Shown: positions 10,115 to 18,574, counted from the stretch's first letter. The stretch: 64,000 nt of DNA from Mesorhizobium sp. INR15 (GCF_015500075.1 NZ_CP045496.1:2056001-2120000), one strand, 5' to 3'. Made by a program: numbers and translations. The notes: generated by a model from the sequence alone, not told the origin.

Positions 10115-11818
10115 TCAGAATGTCTGCCCGTGGATCATCGCAAGATGCTCGATGATCGGGCCGACGGCGAGTGCCGGGAAGAAGGTGAGACCGCCGACGA
10201 TCAGGATGACGCCGACCAGCAGTCCGACAAACAGCGGACCATCGGTCGGGAAGGTTCCGGCGGAGGCCGGAACCGTCTTCTTCGCCACCAGCGAACCGGC
10301 TAGCGCCAGCGCCGGGATGATGACCAGGAAGCGGCCCATCAACATGCCGATGCCGATGGTGATGTTGAACCAGGGCGTGTTGCCGCCGAGGCCGCCGAAG
10401 GCGGAACCATTGTTCGCGGCAGCGGAGGTGTAGGCATAGAGAACCTCCGAGAAGCCGTGCGGGCCGGCATTGCCCATCGACGCCACGCCGGTCGGCAGCA
10501 CGACCGCGACGGCGGTGAAGATCAGCATGGCCAGCGGCAGGCACAGGATGGCGAGCATCGCCATCTTGATCTCCTTGGCCTCGACCTTCTTGCCGAGATA
10601 TTCGGGCGTGCGGCCAACCATCAGGCCGGCAACGAAGACGGCAACGACGATGTACATCAGGATGCCGTAGAGACCGGCGCCGACACCGCCGACGATGACC
10701 TCGCCGAGCTGCATGTTGATGATCGGGATCATGCCGCCGAGCGCGGTAAAGGAGCCATGCATGGCGTTGACGGCGCCGCAGGACGCGGCCGTGGTGATGA
10801 CGGCGAACAGGGCCGACATGGCGATGCCGAATCGGGTTTCCTTGCCCTCCATGTTGCCGCCGTTGATGCCCAGCGCGTGGACCAGCGGGTTCCCGGCGGC
10901 TTCCGCCCAGTAGCAGACGACGACGCCGGCGATGAACATGACGCCCATGGCGGAGAGGATCGCCCAGCCCTGGCGCTGGTTGCCGACCATGCGGCCGAAG
11001 ACGTTGGTCAAGGCAGCGCCGATGGCGAAGATCGACACCATCTGGATCAGGTTGGAGATGGCGTCCGGGTTTTCGAACGGATGGGCGGAGTTGGCGTTGA
11101 AGAAACCGCCGCCATTGGTGCCCAGCATCTTGATGGCGAGTTGCGAAGCGACAGGGCCGATGGCCAGCGTCTGCTGTGCGCCTTCCAGCGTTGTGGCGTT
11201 GATGTAGGCGCCAAGCGTCTGCGGTACGCCGAGCCAGACATAGGCCAGGGTCAAGACGATGCAGAGCGGCAGCAGCAGATAGAAGGTGGCGCGGGTCATA
11301 TCGACCCAGAAATTGCCGATCGACTTGCCGGAAGCGCGCGCGAAGCCACGAATCAGGGCGATGGCGATGGCGATGCCGGTGGCGGCGGAAACGAAGTTCT
11401 GCACCGTCAGGCCGGCCATCTGCACGAGGTAGGACATCGTGCTTTCGCCGCCGTAGTTCTGCCAGTTGGTGTTGGTCATGAAGCTGGCGGCGGTGTTGAA
11501 GGCCAATCCAGGCTCAACAGCAGTCATGCCGGCTGGATTGTAGGGGAGGCTGCCCTGCAGTCGCTGCAGGAAATACAGAACCAGGAAACCGGCCAGATTG
11601 AAGAGCAGCAGGGCCGCGGCGTAGGTGGTCCAGTGCTGTTCCTCGCGTTCGTTGGTTCCGGAAATGCGATAAAGCCCGCGCTCGAGCGGGCCGAGGATGG
11701 GCGACAGCAGCGTGCGGTCGCCGCTGAAGACGCGGTGCATGTAACCGCCGAGCGGCTTCACCAGCAAAATGATGATCCCGCAAAAGACGAGGATCTGTAT
11801 CCAACCGTTCAGTGTCAT
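10115..11818 (-). CDS. kdpA: KdpA, potassium-binding channel subunit
   Basis: A 567-aa polytopic membrane protein, close to the usual 555-575 aa of the family. It contains the TNGGGFFNANSAHPFENP segment of the selectivity region and other conserved loops such as NNGSAFGGL. KdpA is the potassium-selective channel-like subunit of the KdpFABC importer in the inner membrane. It is transcribed after kdpF with a 20-base gap. Confidence 0.97.
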   Translation of the reverse strand: MTLNGWIQILVFCGIIILLVKPLGGYMHRVFSGDRTLLSPILGPLERGLYRISGTNEREEQHWTTYAAALLLFNLAGFLVLYFLQRLQGSLPYNPAGMTAVEPGLAFNTAASFMTNTNWQNYGGESTMSYLVQMAGLTVQNFVSAATGIAIAIALIRGFARASGKSIGNFWVDMTRATFYLLLPLCIVLTLAYVWLGVPQTLGAYINATTLEGAQQTLAIGPVASQLAIKMLGTNGGGFFNANSAHPFENPDAISNLIQMVSIFAIGAALTNVFGRMVGNQRQGWAILSAMGVMFIAGVVVCYWAEAAGNPLVHALGINGGNMEGKETRFGIAMSALFAVITTAASCGAVNAMHGSFTALGGMIPIINMQLGEVIVGGVGAGLYGILMYIVVAVFVAGLMVGRTPEYLGKKVEAKEIKMAMLAILCLPLAMLIFTAVAVVLPTGVASMGNAGPHGFSEVLYAYTSAAANNGSAFGGLGGNTPWFNITIGIGMLMGRFLVIIPALALAGSLVAKKTVPASAGTFPTDGPLFVGLLVGVILIVGGLTFFPALAVGPIIEHLAMIHGQTF

Positions 11819-11838
11819 GGCTGTGGCTTTCCGTGCCT

Positions 11839-11928
11839 TCAGAAGCGTTCAGGACGAACGAGGGCGTATGTCAGGTAGGCGAGCAGGAACAAGGTCACGC
11901 CACCACCGAGGATGTAATCGACAATCAT
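11839..11928 (-). CDS. kdpF: KdpF small subunit
   Basis: A 29-aa protein made of one hydrophobic helix ending in LVRPERF, the hallmark C-terminus of KdpF. It sits immediately before kdpA, where kdpF is normally found. KdpF stabilises the KdpFABC complex in the membrane. The start at 11928 follows a GAGGATCGG stretch that can act as ribosome site. Confidence 0.9.
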   Translation of the reverse strand: MIVDYILGGGVTLFLLAYLTYALVRPERF

Positions 11929-11942
11929 GATCCGATCCTCGC

Positions 11943-12023
11943 TCAAATTCTGTCGCAAGCTTTGATGTAGGCGAAGGACAGGGCAAAAAATAAAACCCCT
12001 ATCCCGAGAACAACGATGTCCAT
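11943..12023 (-). CDS. 26-aa membrane peptide ahead of kdpF
   Basis: A 26-codon frame starts at 12023 behind an AAGGA ribosome site and ends 14 bases before kdpF. The peptide begins MDIVVLGIG, is hydrophobic through its middle (LLF/FALSFAY-like composition) and ends KACDRI. I recall similar tiny ORFs ending in a CDR-like motif ahead of kdpF in other proteobacteria, usually unnamed. It could be an additional KdpF-like stabilising peptide or a leader peptide; the sequence cannot decide. Confidence 0.7.
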   Translation of the reverse strand: MDIVVLGIGVLFFALSFAYIKACDRI

Positions 12024-12296
12024 TTTGTTTGTTCCTTGTGTCCGCTTTGTATTTCACGACCTTGGTCGAAAGGGTCGCAATACCGCAAGGCGGTCCGCCG
12101 CTGTTTCACAAGCGACGGCACCGATGTGGTTTTCTCAGGCGGAATATGGACCCGATCGCCATAAAGGTTCGAGACGGGACGGGCAGGAAAGAAATAGGAA
12201 TTTTATAAAGATTTTGGGTCGGAGGCTTGCTCCTGTGGGCGGAACAAATCCGCCAACACGAAATTGTCGGTGCGAGGGACAGCAAAGGAGACGACC
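12024..12296. promoter_or_regulatory. Divergent intergenic region between kdp and DUF892 genes
   Basis: About 270 bases that must carry the kdp promoter (minus) and the promoter of the ferritin-like gene (plus). An AT-rich patch around 12190-12215 (containing TTTTATAAAGATTTT) stands out in a GC-rich context and is a candidate KdpE-binding or RNA polymerase site. A GGAAC at 12241-12245 resembles the -35 of general-stress promoters, but no CGTT lies at the right distance. Confidence 0.35.
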
Positions 12297-12794
12297 ATGG
12301 CAAAACAGAAAATGCTCGACGACCTCTTTCACGACACGTTGAAAGACATCTATTTCGCTGAAAAGAAGATCCTGGCGACACTGCCCAAAATGGCCAAGGC
12401 CGCTCAGAGCGCCACCCTCAAGGCCGCCTTTGAAAAGCACCGCACCGAGACCGAAGTACACGTCGCAAGGCTTGAAAAGGTCTTCGGCGTGTTTGGCAAG
12501 AAGCCGGTCGGCAAGACCTGCGCGGCCATCATGGGCATTACGGAGGAAGGTGCCGAGATCATCAAGGAGTACAAGGGTTCCCCTGCGCTTGACGCCGGGC
12601 TTCTTGCGGCTGCGCAAGCGGTGGAACACTACGAGATCTCTCGTTACGGCACGCTCAGGACCTGGGCAGAAGAGCTCGGCTTGAACGAGGCCGTGACACT
12701 TCTCGAAACGACATTGACGGAAGAAAAGGCGACGGACCAAGCCCTGACGCAGATCGCGGAGTCGGCGGTGAACATCGCCGCGGAAGCGGCATAG
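12297..12794 (+). CDS. Ferritin-like DUF892 (YciE/YciF) protein
   Basis: A 165-aa helical protein of the DUF892/YciF family. It opens with the characteristic LxDLFxDxLKDIYxAEKKIL stretch (about residues 6-26), followed by glutamate/histidine positions expected of a four-helix ferritin-like fold (EKHRTETEVH near 49-58, AQAVEHYEISRYGTL near 105-120). Family members are stress-induced in many bacteria; their biochemical role is not settled. The start at 12297 has an AAAGGAG ribosome site. A strong terminator follows. Confidence 0.9.
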   Translation: MAKQKMLDDLFHDTLKDIYFAEKKILATLPKMAKAAQSATLKAAFEKHRTETEVHVARLEKVFGVFGKKPVGKTCAAIMGITEEGAEIIKEYKGSPALDAGLLAAAQAVEHYEISRYGTLRTWAEELGLNEAVTLLETTLTEEKATDQALTQIAESAVNIAAEAA

Positions 12795-12820
12795 GTGGAT
12801 CAATCCTTCTCGGAAAAGCG

Positions 12821-12853
12821 AAAGCCCGGCTGGGAGGGCCAAGCCGGGCTTTC
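12821..12853 (+). terminator. Terminator after the DUF892 gene
   Basis: AAAGCCCGGCT (12821-12831) pairs with AGCCGGGCTTT (12842-12852) around a 10-base loop. The A-rich and T-rich stem ends mean it could also serve the convergent DUF982 gene. Confidence 0.8.
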
Positions 12854-12904
12854 TGTGATGGCTATTTGGGATCTAGCCACCACGACGGGAGGTGTCATCA
12901 ATCA

Positions 12905-13207
12905 TCAGGCGGCGTAGCCGCCATAGCCACGGGCAACGGCGCGCGCGCCGACAACGGGTTCGAGATCGGGCCAGAGAATGCCGGTGGCTTCGGCGAATTC
13001 GACCAGCGCCTGGCGCGCCTGATCCGTGGTGACATAGCCGGGGATGGCGAGGTCGCATGCCTTGATGGCATTTTGGTAGAGGGGCCCGCGACGGGAGGTC
13101 GTCCAGTCGGTAAGGAAATCGTGCATGTCGGCGAGCGAGGCAATCTCGCGCTTGAAGCCAAGGCCGACGGTCAATGCGACCGGTGAATGAAACAGCTTGT
13201 CGTGCAT
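12905..13207 (-). CDS. DUF982 domain protein
   Basis: A 100-aa protein matching the DUF982 pattern common in rhizobia: a beta-rich start, then DFLTDWTTSRRGPLYQNAIKAC-like helices (about residues 30-52) and a second helix (about 62-77). The function is unknown. It has its own upstream EcfG-type promoter about 70 bases before the start codon, which would place it in the general stress response together with the neighbouring DUF892 gene. Confidence 0.82.
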   Translation of the reverse strand: MHDKLFHSPVALTVGLGFKREIASLADMHDFLTDWTTSRRGPLYQNAIKACDLAIPGYVTTDQARQALVEFAEATGILWPDLEPVVGARAVARGYGGYAA

Positions 13208-13276
13208 GAAGCGAGGCTCCTGATCTGTCGCGGCGCCGGGAGAAATATCCGGGCGCGTCCAAATGGGACGCCTTCA

Positions 13277-13301
13277 AACGCGCGACACGGCAGGAGGTTC
13301 C
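13277..13301 (-). promoter_or_regulatory. EcfG (RpoE2)-type general stress promoter
   Basis: On the minus strand GGAAC (13301-13297) is followed after 16 bases by CGTT (13280-13277). This matches the alphaproteobacterial EcfG consensus GGAAC-N16/17-CGTT. The transcript would begin near 13270, about 60 bases before the DUF982 start codon. Confidence 0.65.
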
Positions 13302-13349
13302 AGATGGGACGCGGACAGTTTTCGAGCTGAAGCCAGGGCAACGGACGCC

Positions 13350-13676
13350 CTACGTCAGATGTCCTGTCCACCAGCCATGGCTGCTGCTGACGCGGATCAA
13401 CAGCACGCCGATACCTGCGATCATCGCTGCCCAGTAGAGGGGGGCGCCGATCTTCCAGCGCTCATCACCTGAGGCGTTGCGCTGGAGCTGCTTGCGAGCA
13501 CCATAGAGACCGAACAGCAGCCCCAGATTGATGAGGATATCGAGCCAGATGACGCCCCGGCTGGAATATTCACCGCCGGGGATACAAAGCCGCCAGACAA
13601 AGGGCAGGATCAGCAGAGCGGCCATCACCCGGAATGGCGTCCATGATACTGGTTTGGTTTGGCCTGCGTCCGGCAT
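13350..13676 (-). CDS. Small three-helix membrane protein
   Basis: A 108-aa protein with three predicted membrane helices (about residues 14-31, 42-58 and 80-97) separated by a basic loop (GARKQLQRN). No family was recognised. The start at 13676 has a GAGGGGAGA ribosome site. It lies between the DUF982 gene and a methyltransferase gene, all on the minus strand but widely spaced, so it is probably transcribed alone. Confidence 0.68.
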   Translation of the reverse strand: MPDAGQTKPVSWTPFRVMAALLILPFVWRLCIPGGEYSSRGVIWLDILINLGLLFGLYGARKQLQRNASGDERWKIGAPLYWAAMIAGIGVLLIRVSSSHGWWTGHLT

Positions 13677-13883
13677 GAGTTTTCTCCCCTCAGGAAAACG
13701 TGGGAAGACGATAGCATAGGGGGAGTCCCGCGATACCGGCTGTCACACACGAAGTGGTGAAGGGGCTGGACTTACAGGCAAGACGCTGAACAACAGCATC
13801 GACAAGAGCGAAACATGGGGGTTTGGTTTCAGTTGTTCCGTATCCCGCGCGCCGCCGGCAAGATGCTCAAAGCGAAACGCTGA

Positions 13884-14843
13884 TTATTTGCCTGGTGGTT
13901 CGCCCTGGTCGTCCGGGCGTCTGGTCGCTCCTCGGGATCGACCCTTAAGCCATCTTCGAACTCTGGCAGCAAGGCCCCGGCTCTCTCCGGTCCGTGACAG
14001 CAATGGCTTGGCCGCCGGTTCCATATGGGCCTTATAGCGCTGCACGATTTCCTCGGGGTCATCTCCGTTCGCCACGAAGGACTGAAGCTCTGCTTCGAAA
14101 TGGAGATGAGCGCAGCGAAAAGGCAATAGACCGGCGATCCGAGAAACCGTGGCGCGATAGGATTCGAACCGCGCCGGATCTTCGACGAGGCGCTTCAAAA
14201 ACGGATCATCGAGGCTTTTTGCACCAACAAACAGCACACCCAGGCCATGCGAATGGACAAATTCCAACGAGGGGAATTCGTGCTTCAATTCTTCCCAGAG
14301 GCGCCAAACACCAAAGCCATGATCCCGTTCCATCGTGTCGTGAAAGAGCACCACTCCGCGCTCGCTCATGACGGGCAACCAGGTATCAAAGTCGTGCTTG
14401 ACGGCTTCATAGGTGTGCAGGCCGTCGATATGCAGCAAGTCGACCGGGCGGCCGTCAAATCCTTCCCGGGCGTGATCGAATGTTGAGCGCAGCAAATGCA
14501 CGCCGGAAAAATTCCGATCCAGATATGATCGCAGATCGGCATACATTTCGTCGCCTTCGTATGCCTGCGTGTGGATGTCGCCCGCCCAGGTGTCGATGCC
14601 CCACAATTCTGTCTCCAGATCATAGGCTTGCGAAGCGCTTGCCGCGGCAATCAAGCTGGCCCCCCAGTGGACGCCGAGGTCAACGTAACGCGCAGGCTTC
14701 AGATTTCGAAACAGGACGAAAAGGAAAGGAATATGACCGTGCCATGCTGTTGCGGGCAGCTTTAGAGGCAGTGAAAACAGAGGAGCAATGTAGCCCTCGT
14801 GCACTCTGATGGGATCGGCTGAACGTTCAGGCTCTTGCAACAT
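13884..14843 (-). CDS. Class I SAM-dependent methyltransferase (Methyltransf_24-like)
   Basis: A 319-aa protein with a Rossmann-type methyltransferase core: YVDLGVHWGASL (about residues 53-64) as the SAM-binding motif I, WGIDTWAGD as the strand-2 acidic region, and LLHIDGLHTYEAVKHDF (about 136-152) as in family-24 methyltransferases. The C-terminus is long and basic. Such enzymes are often linked to glycan or secondary metabolite modification, but the substrate here is unknown. Codons are visibly less GC-rich than neighbours (about 53% in sampled lines). The gene starts 74 bases downstream of tRNA-Ser, so it may have been acquired by transfer. Confidence 0.8.
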   Translation of the reverse strand: MLQEPERSADPIRVHEGYIAPLFSLPLKLPATAWHGHIPFLFVLFRNLKPARYVDLGVHWGASLIAAASASQAYDLETELWGIDTWAGDIHTQAYEGDEMYADLRSYLDRNFSGVHLLRSTFDHAREGFDGRPVDLLHIDGLHTYEAVKHDFDTWLPVMSERGVVLFHDTMERDHGFGVWRLWEELKHEFPSLEFVHSHGLGVLFVGAKSLDDPFLKRLVEDPARFESYRATVSRIAGLLPFRCAHLHFEAELQSFVANGDDPEEIVQRYKAHMEPAAKPLLSRTGESRGLAARVRRWLKGRSRGATRRPDDQGEPPGK

Positions 14844-14917
14844 TTACACCTCGCCCGGCACTATAGCCGAGGCCGCAAGAGCCTTACTGAGCGATTTCGC
14901 AATGCGGGACAAAAGAC

Positions 14918-15007
14918 TGGCGGAGAGAGCGGGATTCGAACCCGCGTTACGGTCTCCCGTAAACACACTTTCCAGGCGTGCGCCTTCAACCACTCGGCCA
15001 CCTCTCC
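14918..15007 (-). tRNA. tRNA-Ser (GGA)
   Basis: A 90-base tRNA on the minus strand including an encoded CCA. The acceptor stem pairs GGAGAGG (15007-15001) with the segment before the CCA end. The anticodon loop reads CTGGAAA, giving anticodon GGA. A long variable arm (TTTACGGGAGACCGTAA-like) and the TTCGAATCC T-loop mark it as serine. It reads UCC/UCU codons. Confidence 0.96.
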
Positions 15008-15380
15008 GTCCTTGCATTTTCGCATCGGCCGGTTTCGCCGCGCGGGTTGGGGACAATGCAGTCCCTTCAGGGTTCCGCTGCGCGATTTCCGCAGCGTGAG
15101 CGTCGCCAACCAGCAAACGCCTTCCCTTCGCACCTGAGCCGTCAAAGCAACAGGCGCGGGGGCTCATCTAGTCGATCCGGCGGCGAATGCCAAGCCATAA
15201 CGGCACTCTATTCGCTTTGGCCGGTGTTGAACGTTTTGCCGAGCCGTCAGAGCGCTCGTTTTCATGTGGCGGCGGCCGCGAATAATGTGCACCGTACAGG
15301 CGGCAATGACCGTGCCGCTTGACTTCGTCCTTAGCCGCCTGTCGAGTGATCCAGCAGGCTTTGCGGGGGGCATCGTCGGG
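15008..15380. other. Intergenic region upstream of tRNA-Ser and a membrane protein gene
   Basis: About 370 bases between divergent tRNA-Ser and the plus-strand membrane protein gene. The plus-strand frame is open back to 15264, but the added residues are not hydrophobic or family-like. The tRNA promoter must lie in the left part. I saw no other gene, repeat or attachment-site duplication. Confidence 0.45.
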
Positions 15381-16097
15381 ATGACATCGACCCATGAACA
15401 GCCGGCGGGCCCGCCGCCGGGGATACGGCCGGACAGCGGGTTGTCTTATGTGCCGCCGGGCTGGCTTGTCTTCGTCATGGCGTGGTCGGTCTACGGCCTG
15501 GTTTCGTCCTGGCGGTTGTTTTCGGACCACGGCCTGCCCGACAGCGTCTTCTATCTCATCTATGGCGGCCTAGCCGTCGACATCATCACGCTGCTTTGGG
15601 GGCTCTACCTGCTCGGCCTCGCCTTTGGCCGCTCGGCGCGGTTCCCGCGCCAGTTCACCATTTGGCAGGTCGCCACCATCCTGTGGCTGCTGGCGCGGCA
15701 GGCTTATTTCCTGGCCACCCCCGGTTTCGTTTTCTCGGGCCGGGGTTTGGTCATCACCGCCGCGGAAATCGCCATCGGGGTGCTCTGCATCTATCTGCTG
15801 CGCCGCGGCTCCGGCGCGGAAACGGTCTATGCCAGCGCTGAGACCGAACGACCGCCGGTCTTCGTCTCGATCATCGCTGCCGTGCTCGGCACCATCCTTG
15901 GTGCTGTCATTGGCGCGGTGGGCGGGTTCTTCGCCGGCTCGGTGATCGCGGATGCTACAGAGATGAGCTGTTTCGAGGGCGCCTGCGGGTACTTTGCCCT
16001 GTTCATAGGGATTGGCGGACTGATTGTCGGCGCCATTGGCGGAGGCATTTTCGCTGTCTGGTGGGTGCATCGGCGAAAGCGCAAACCGGCCGGCTAG
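15381..16097 (+). CDS. Polytopic membrane protein, DUF2569-like N-terminal half
   Basis: A 238-aa membrane protein from the ATG at 15381. After a proline-rich start, four helices (about residues 27-160) resemble the DUF2569 pattern. Two further glycine-rich helices follow (about 173-200 and 212-230) with GxxxG-type repeats such as LGAVIGAVGGFFAG. The tail is basic. The function is unknown and the DUF2569 resemblance is tentative. In-frame starts at 15264 and 15306 exist but have weaker support. Confidence 0.68.
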   Translation: MTSTHEQPAGPPPGIRPDSGLSYVPPGWLVFVMAWSVYGLVSSWRLFSDHGLPDSVFYLIYGGLAVDIITLLWGLYLLGLAFGRSARFPRQFTIWQVATILWLLARQAYFLATPGFVFSGRGLVITAAEIAIGVLCIYLLRRGSGAETVYASAETERPPVFVSIIAAVLGTILGAVIGAVGGFFAGSVIADATEMSCFEGACGYFALFIGIGGLIVGAIGGGIFAVWWVHRRKRKPAG

Positions 16098-16241
16098 GCT
16101 GTGTCGGCGAGATCTTCATTTCGCATCCGGGATTCAAATTCGCGTGTCGCGATTGCGCATGCAACGCGCCCATTCTATTTCTCGGTCCGAAACACTTGCT
16201 GGAGAATCCCGGGAGGGGCCTGCGAGGGAGAAAGGTGTCTG

Positions 16242-16565
16242 ATGATCCGTTTCGTCTTCCGTCTCGCGGCCATGGTCGCGCTGTCGATCTCGGTGATCAT
16301 GGCGGTGCTCGACGCGACACGCACGGTGGCGGCTTCGGCGCTTGTGCTGACCCCGCTCAACGCCAGCTGGCTGGCCGTCTCGCCAGACACGCGGGCGGCT
16401 TTCGAAACCTTCATTCGCGGCAAGGTCAATCCGCTGCTGTGGGACGGTGGCATCGCCTGGGTGCTCAACCAGCCCGGCTTTGCCGTGTTCGCGGTGCTTG
16501 CCTTTCTGCTCTACGCGCTGGGCTATCGGCGCCAGCCGCGCACCGGGCAGTTCGCGCCGACCTGA
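16242..16565 (+). CDS. Small membrane protein upstream of msrA
   Basis: A 107-aa protein with a hydrophobic N-terminal helix (about residues 5-27), a central soluble stretch containing SPDTRAAFETFIRGKVNPLLW, and a C-terminal helix (about 75-94) followed by a basic tail. No family was recognised. The ATG at 16242 follows a GAGGGAGAAAGG ribosome site, so the longer frame starting at 16101 is rejected. It lies 45 bases before msrA and is probably co-transcribed with it. Confidence 0.72.
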   Translation: MIRFVFRLAAMVALSISVIMAVLDATRTVAASALVLTPLNASWLAVSPDTRAAFETFIRGKVNPLLWDGGIAWVLNQPGFAVFAVLAFLLYALGYRRQPRTGQFAPT

Positions 16566-16610
16566 TGACTTGCCGCTGACTGTCCCCCAAGCCGAAAAGG
16601 CAGACCGCGC

Positions 16611-17276
16611 ATGTTTTTTCTCAGCGACATGCTGAACAAGAAGCTCAATCTGCCAAAGCCTTCCGAGGCGCTGCCGGGCCGCGCCAAGGCGATTGCGACG
16701 ACTTCAAAGCACCACGTCCTGAAAAGGCCGCTCAAGGGGCCTTATCCCCAAGGGCTGGATACCGCGATGTTCGGGCTTGGCTGTTTCTGGGGGGCGGAGC
16801 GGCTGTTCTGGCAGACCGAGGGCGTCTGGGTCACCGCCGTCGGCTATGCCGGCGGCATCACGCCCAACCCGACCTATCAGGAAACCTGTACCGGTCTCAC
16901 TGGCCACACCGAGGTTGTCCTCGTCGTCTACGACCCCAGGATCGTCTCTTACGCCGAGCTTTTGAAACTGTTCTGGGAAAGCCACGACCCGACCCAAGGC
17001 ATGCGCCAGGGCAATGACGTCGGCACCACCTATAGATCGGCGATCTATGCGCTGGACGACGCACAATATCGGGCGGCGACCGCCTCGGCTGAGGCTTACG
17101 AGGTGTTGTTGCGCGGTGCCGGCCGGGGCAAGATCACCACCGAAATCGCAACGGCGCCTGAATTCTATTTCGCCGAAGGCGATCATCAGCAGTATCTGGC
17201 CAAGAACCCCTATGGCTACTGCAACCTCAAGGGCACCGGCGTCGCCTGCGCCATTCCGGCCGCGACCTCCGCCTGA
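16611..17276 (+). CDS. msrA: Peptide methionine (S)-S-oxide reductase MsrA
   Basis: A 221-aa protein with the MsrA catalytic motif GCFWGAE and nucleophile C58. An N-terminal extension of about 50 residues precedes the domain, as in rhizobial MsrA1-type proteins. Other family motifs are GHTEVV, HDPTQ and the C-terminal YCNLKGTGVAC, whose two cysteines can act as resolving residues. It repairs oxidised methionine in proteins using thioredoxin. Confidence 0.95.
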   Translation: MFFLSDMLNKKLNLPKPSEALPGRAKAIATTSKHHVLKRPLKGPYPQGLDTAMFGLGCFWGAERLFWQTEGVWVTAVGYAGGITPNPTYQETCTGLTGHTEVVLVVYDPRIVSYAELLKLFWESHDPTQGMRQGNDVGTTYRSAIYALDDAQYRAATASAEAYEVLLRGAGRGKITTEIATAPEFYFAEGDHQQYLAKNPYGYCNLKGTGVACAIPAATSA

Positions 17277-17338
17277 GCGCTTTGGCGAAACGAATGAACC
17301 GTTGCCGGGCGCAGCCGCGCCATGCTTTTCCAAAAGGT

Positions 17339-17359
17339 CAAAATTCCGCGTGAATTTTG
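17339..17359. promoter_or_regulatory. Inverted repeat upstream of the BMP gene
   Basis: CAAAATTC (17339-17346) and GAATTTTG (17352-17359) form a perfect inverted repeat with a 5-base spacer. It lies 63 bases after msrA and 130 bases before the nucleoside-binding protein gene. It may be a weak msrA terminator or an operator for the nucleoside gene. Confidence 0.35.
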
Positions 17360-17488
17360 TTTCGGGGCATGCCAGATTGCCCAGGAGCGGGAGGGGAATA
17401 CACTCCTGGCTGACGTCGCTTACTTGCCGGTGAACCGGGCGGGCAGGCGGTGCGTAACGGAAAAAATAACCGACAGGGTGTGGATCAC

Positions 17489-18478
17489 ATGAAACGTATC
17501 GTTCTCGGCCTCCTGGCCGCAACTGCAATGGTTCTTCCGGCTTTCGCCGCCGATGTTCAGCCGGCCATCCTCTATGACCTGGGCGGCAAGTTCGACAAGT
17601 CCTTCAACGAGGCCGCCTATCACGGCGCCGAGAAGTTCAAGACCGAGACCGGCACGCCCTATGTCGAGTTCGAAGTGTCCAACGCCTCGCAGCGCGAGCA
17701 GGCGCTTCGCCGCTTCGCCGAGGACGGTCACAATCCGATCGTCATGGCCGGCTTTGCCTGGGAAGATGCGCTGAAGAAAGTCGCGGCCGAATATCCCGAT
17801 CTCAACTTCGCCATCATCGACGATGCCGTCGACCTGCCCAATGTCCGCTCGCTGGTGTTCAAGGAGAATGAAGGCTCCTACCTCGTCGGCATCATGGCGG
17901 CGATGGCATCGAAGTCGAAGAAGGTCTCCTTCATCGGCGGCATGGACATCCCGCTGATCCGCAAATTCGAATGCGGCTATGTCGGCGGCGCCAAGGCGGC
18001 CGGTGCGACGGAAGTCATCCAGAACATGACCGGCGACACGCCGGCGGCCTGGAACGACCCGACCAAGGGCGGCGAAATCGCCAAGACGCAGATCGACCAG
18101 GGCTCCGACGTCGTTTACGCAGCGGCCGGCGGCACCGGTGTCGGCGTTCTGCAGGCGGCGGCTGATGCGGGCAAACTCGGCATTGGCGTTGATTCCAACC
18201 AGAATGGCCTGCAGCCCGGCAAGGTGCTGACCTCGATGATGAAGCGCGTCGACGTTGCCGTTTACACCGCCTTCATGGATGGCAAGAACGGCACCTTCAA
18301 GGGCGGCCTCGAGAATCTCGGCCTCAAGGAAGGTGGCGTCGACTACGCCATGGACGACAACAACAAGGCGCTGGTGACCGACGCTATGAAGGCCGCTGTC
18401 GAAAAGGCCAAGGCCGACATCATCGCCGGCACGATCAAGGTGCACGACTATACGGCTGACAACGCCTGCCCCTATTGA
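17489..18478 (+). CDS. BMP-family nucleoside-binding protein of an ABC importer
   Basis: A 329-aa periplasmic binding protein. A Sec signal peptide (about 1-20, ending AFA) lacks a lipobox cysteine, so the protein is probably soluble. The body has PnrA/BMP family features: YDLGGKFDKSFNEAAYHGAE (about 27-46), NEGSYLVGIMAA, GGMDIPLIRKFECGY and GGTGVGVLQAA. BMP proteins bind purine and other nucleosides. The matching ATPase and two permeases lie 1.4 kb downstream, next to nucleoside salvage genes. A terminator follows, so this gene is transcribed separately. Confidence 0.92.
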   Translation: MKRIVLGLLAATAMVLPAFAADVQPAILYDLGGKFDKSFNEAAYHGAEKFKTETGTPYVEFEVSNASQREQALRRFAEDGHNPIVMAGFAWEDALKKVAAEYPDLNFAIIDDAVDLPNVRSLVFKENEGSYLVGIMAAMASKSKKVSFIGGMDIPLIRKFECGYVGGAKAAGATEVIQNMTGDTPAAWNDPTKGGEIAKTQIDQGSDVVYAAAGGTGVGVLQAAADAGKLGIGVDSNQNGLQPGKVLTSMMKRVDVAVYTAFMDGKNGTFKGGLENLGLKEGGVDYAMDDNNKALVTDAMKAAVEKAKADIIAGTIKVHDYTADNACPY

Positions 18479-18506
18479 TCGGCGGCCTCTGTTGCCATGA
18501 TCTGCG

Positions 18507-18540
18507 GACCGCCGGGCGCTAGCCCGGCGGTCTTGCTTTT
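18507..18540 (+). terminator. Terminator after the BMP gene
   Basis: GACCGCCGGGC (18507-18517) and GCCCGGCGGTC (18522-18532) form an 11-bp perfect stem with a 4-base loop, followed by a T-rich tract ending near 18541. Confidence 0.85.
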
Positions 18541-18574
18541 TCAGACCGGGAAGATCTGAACCAACCACCGAGAG

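Noticed and set aside
10457..11878. A 473-codon plus-strand frame opposite kdpA and kdpF
   Set aside because: Composition is unnaturally rich in Asp, Gly, His and Gln and it mirrors kdpA codons; kdpA is unmistakable.
12241..12269. EcfG promoter for the DUF892 gene (GGAAC at 12241)
   Set aside because: No CGTT lies 16-17 bases downstream, unlike the good match upstream of the DUF982 gene.
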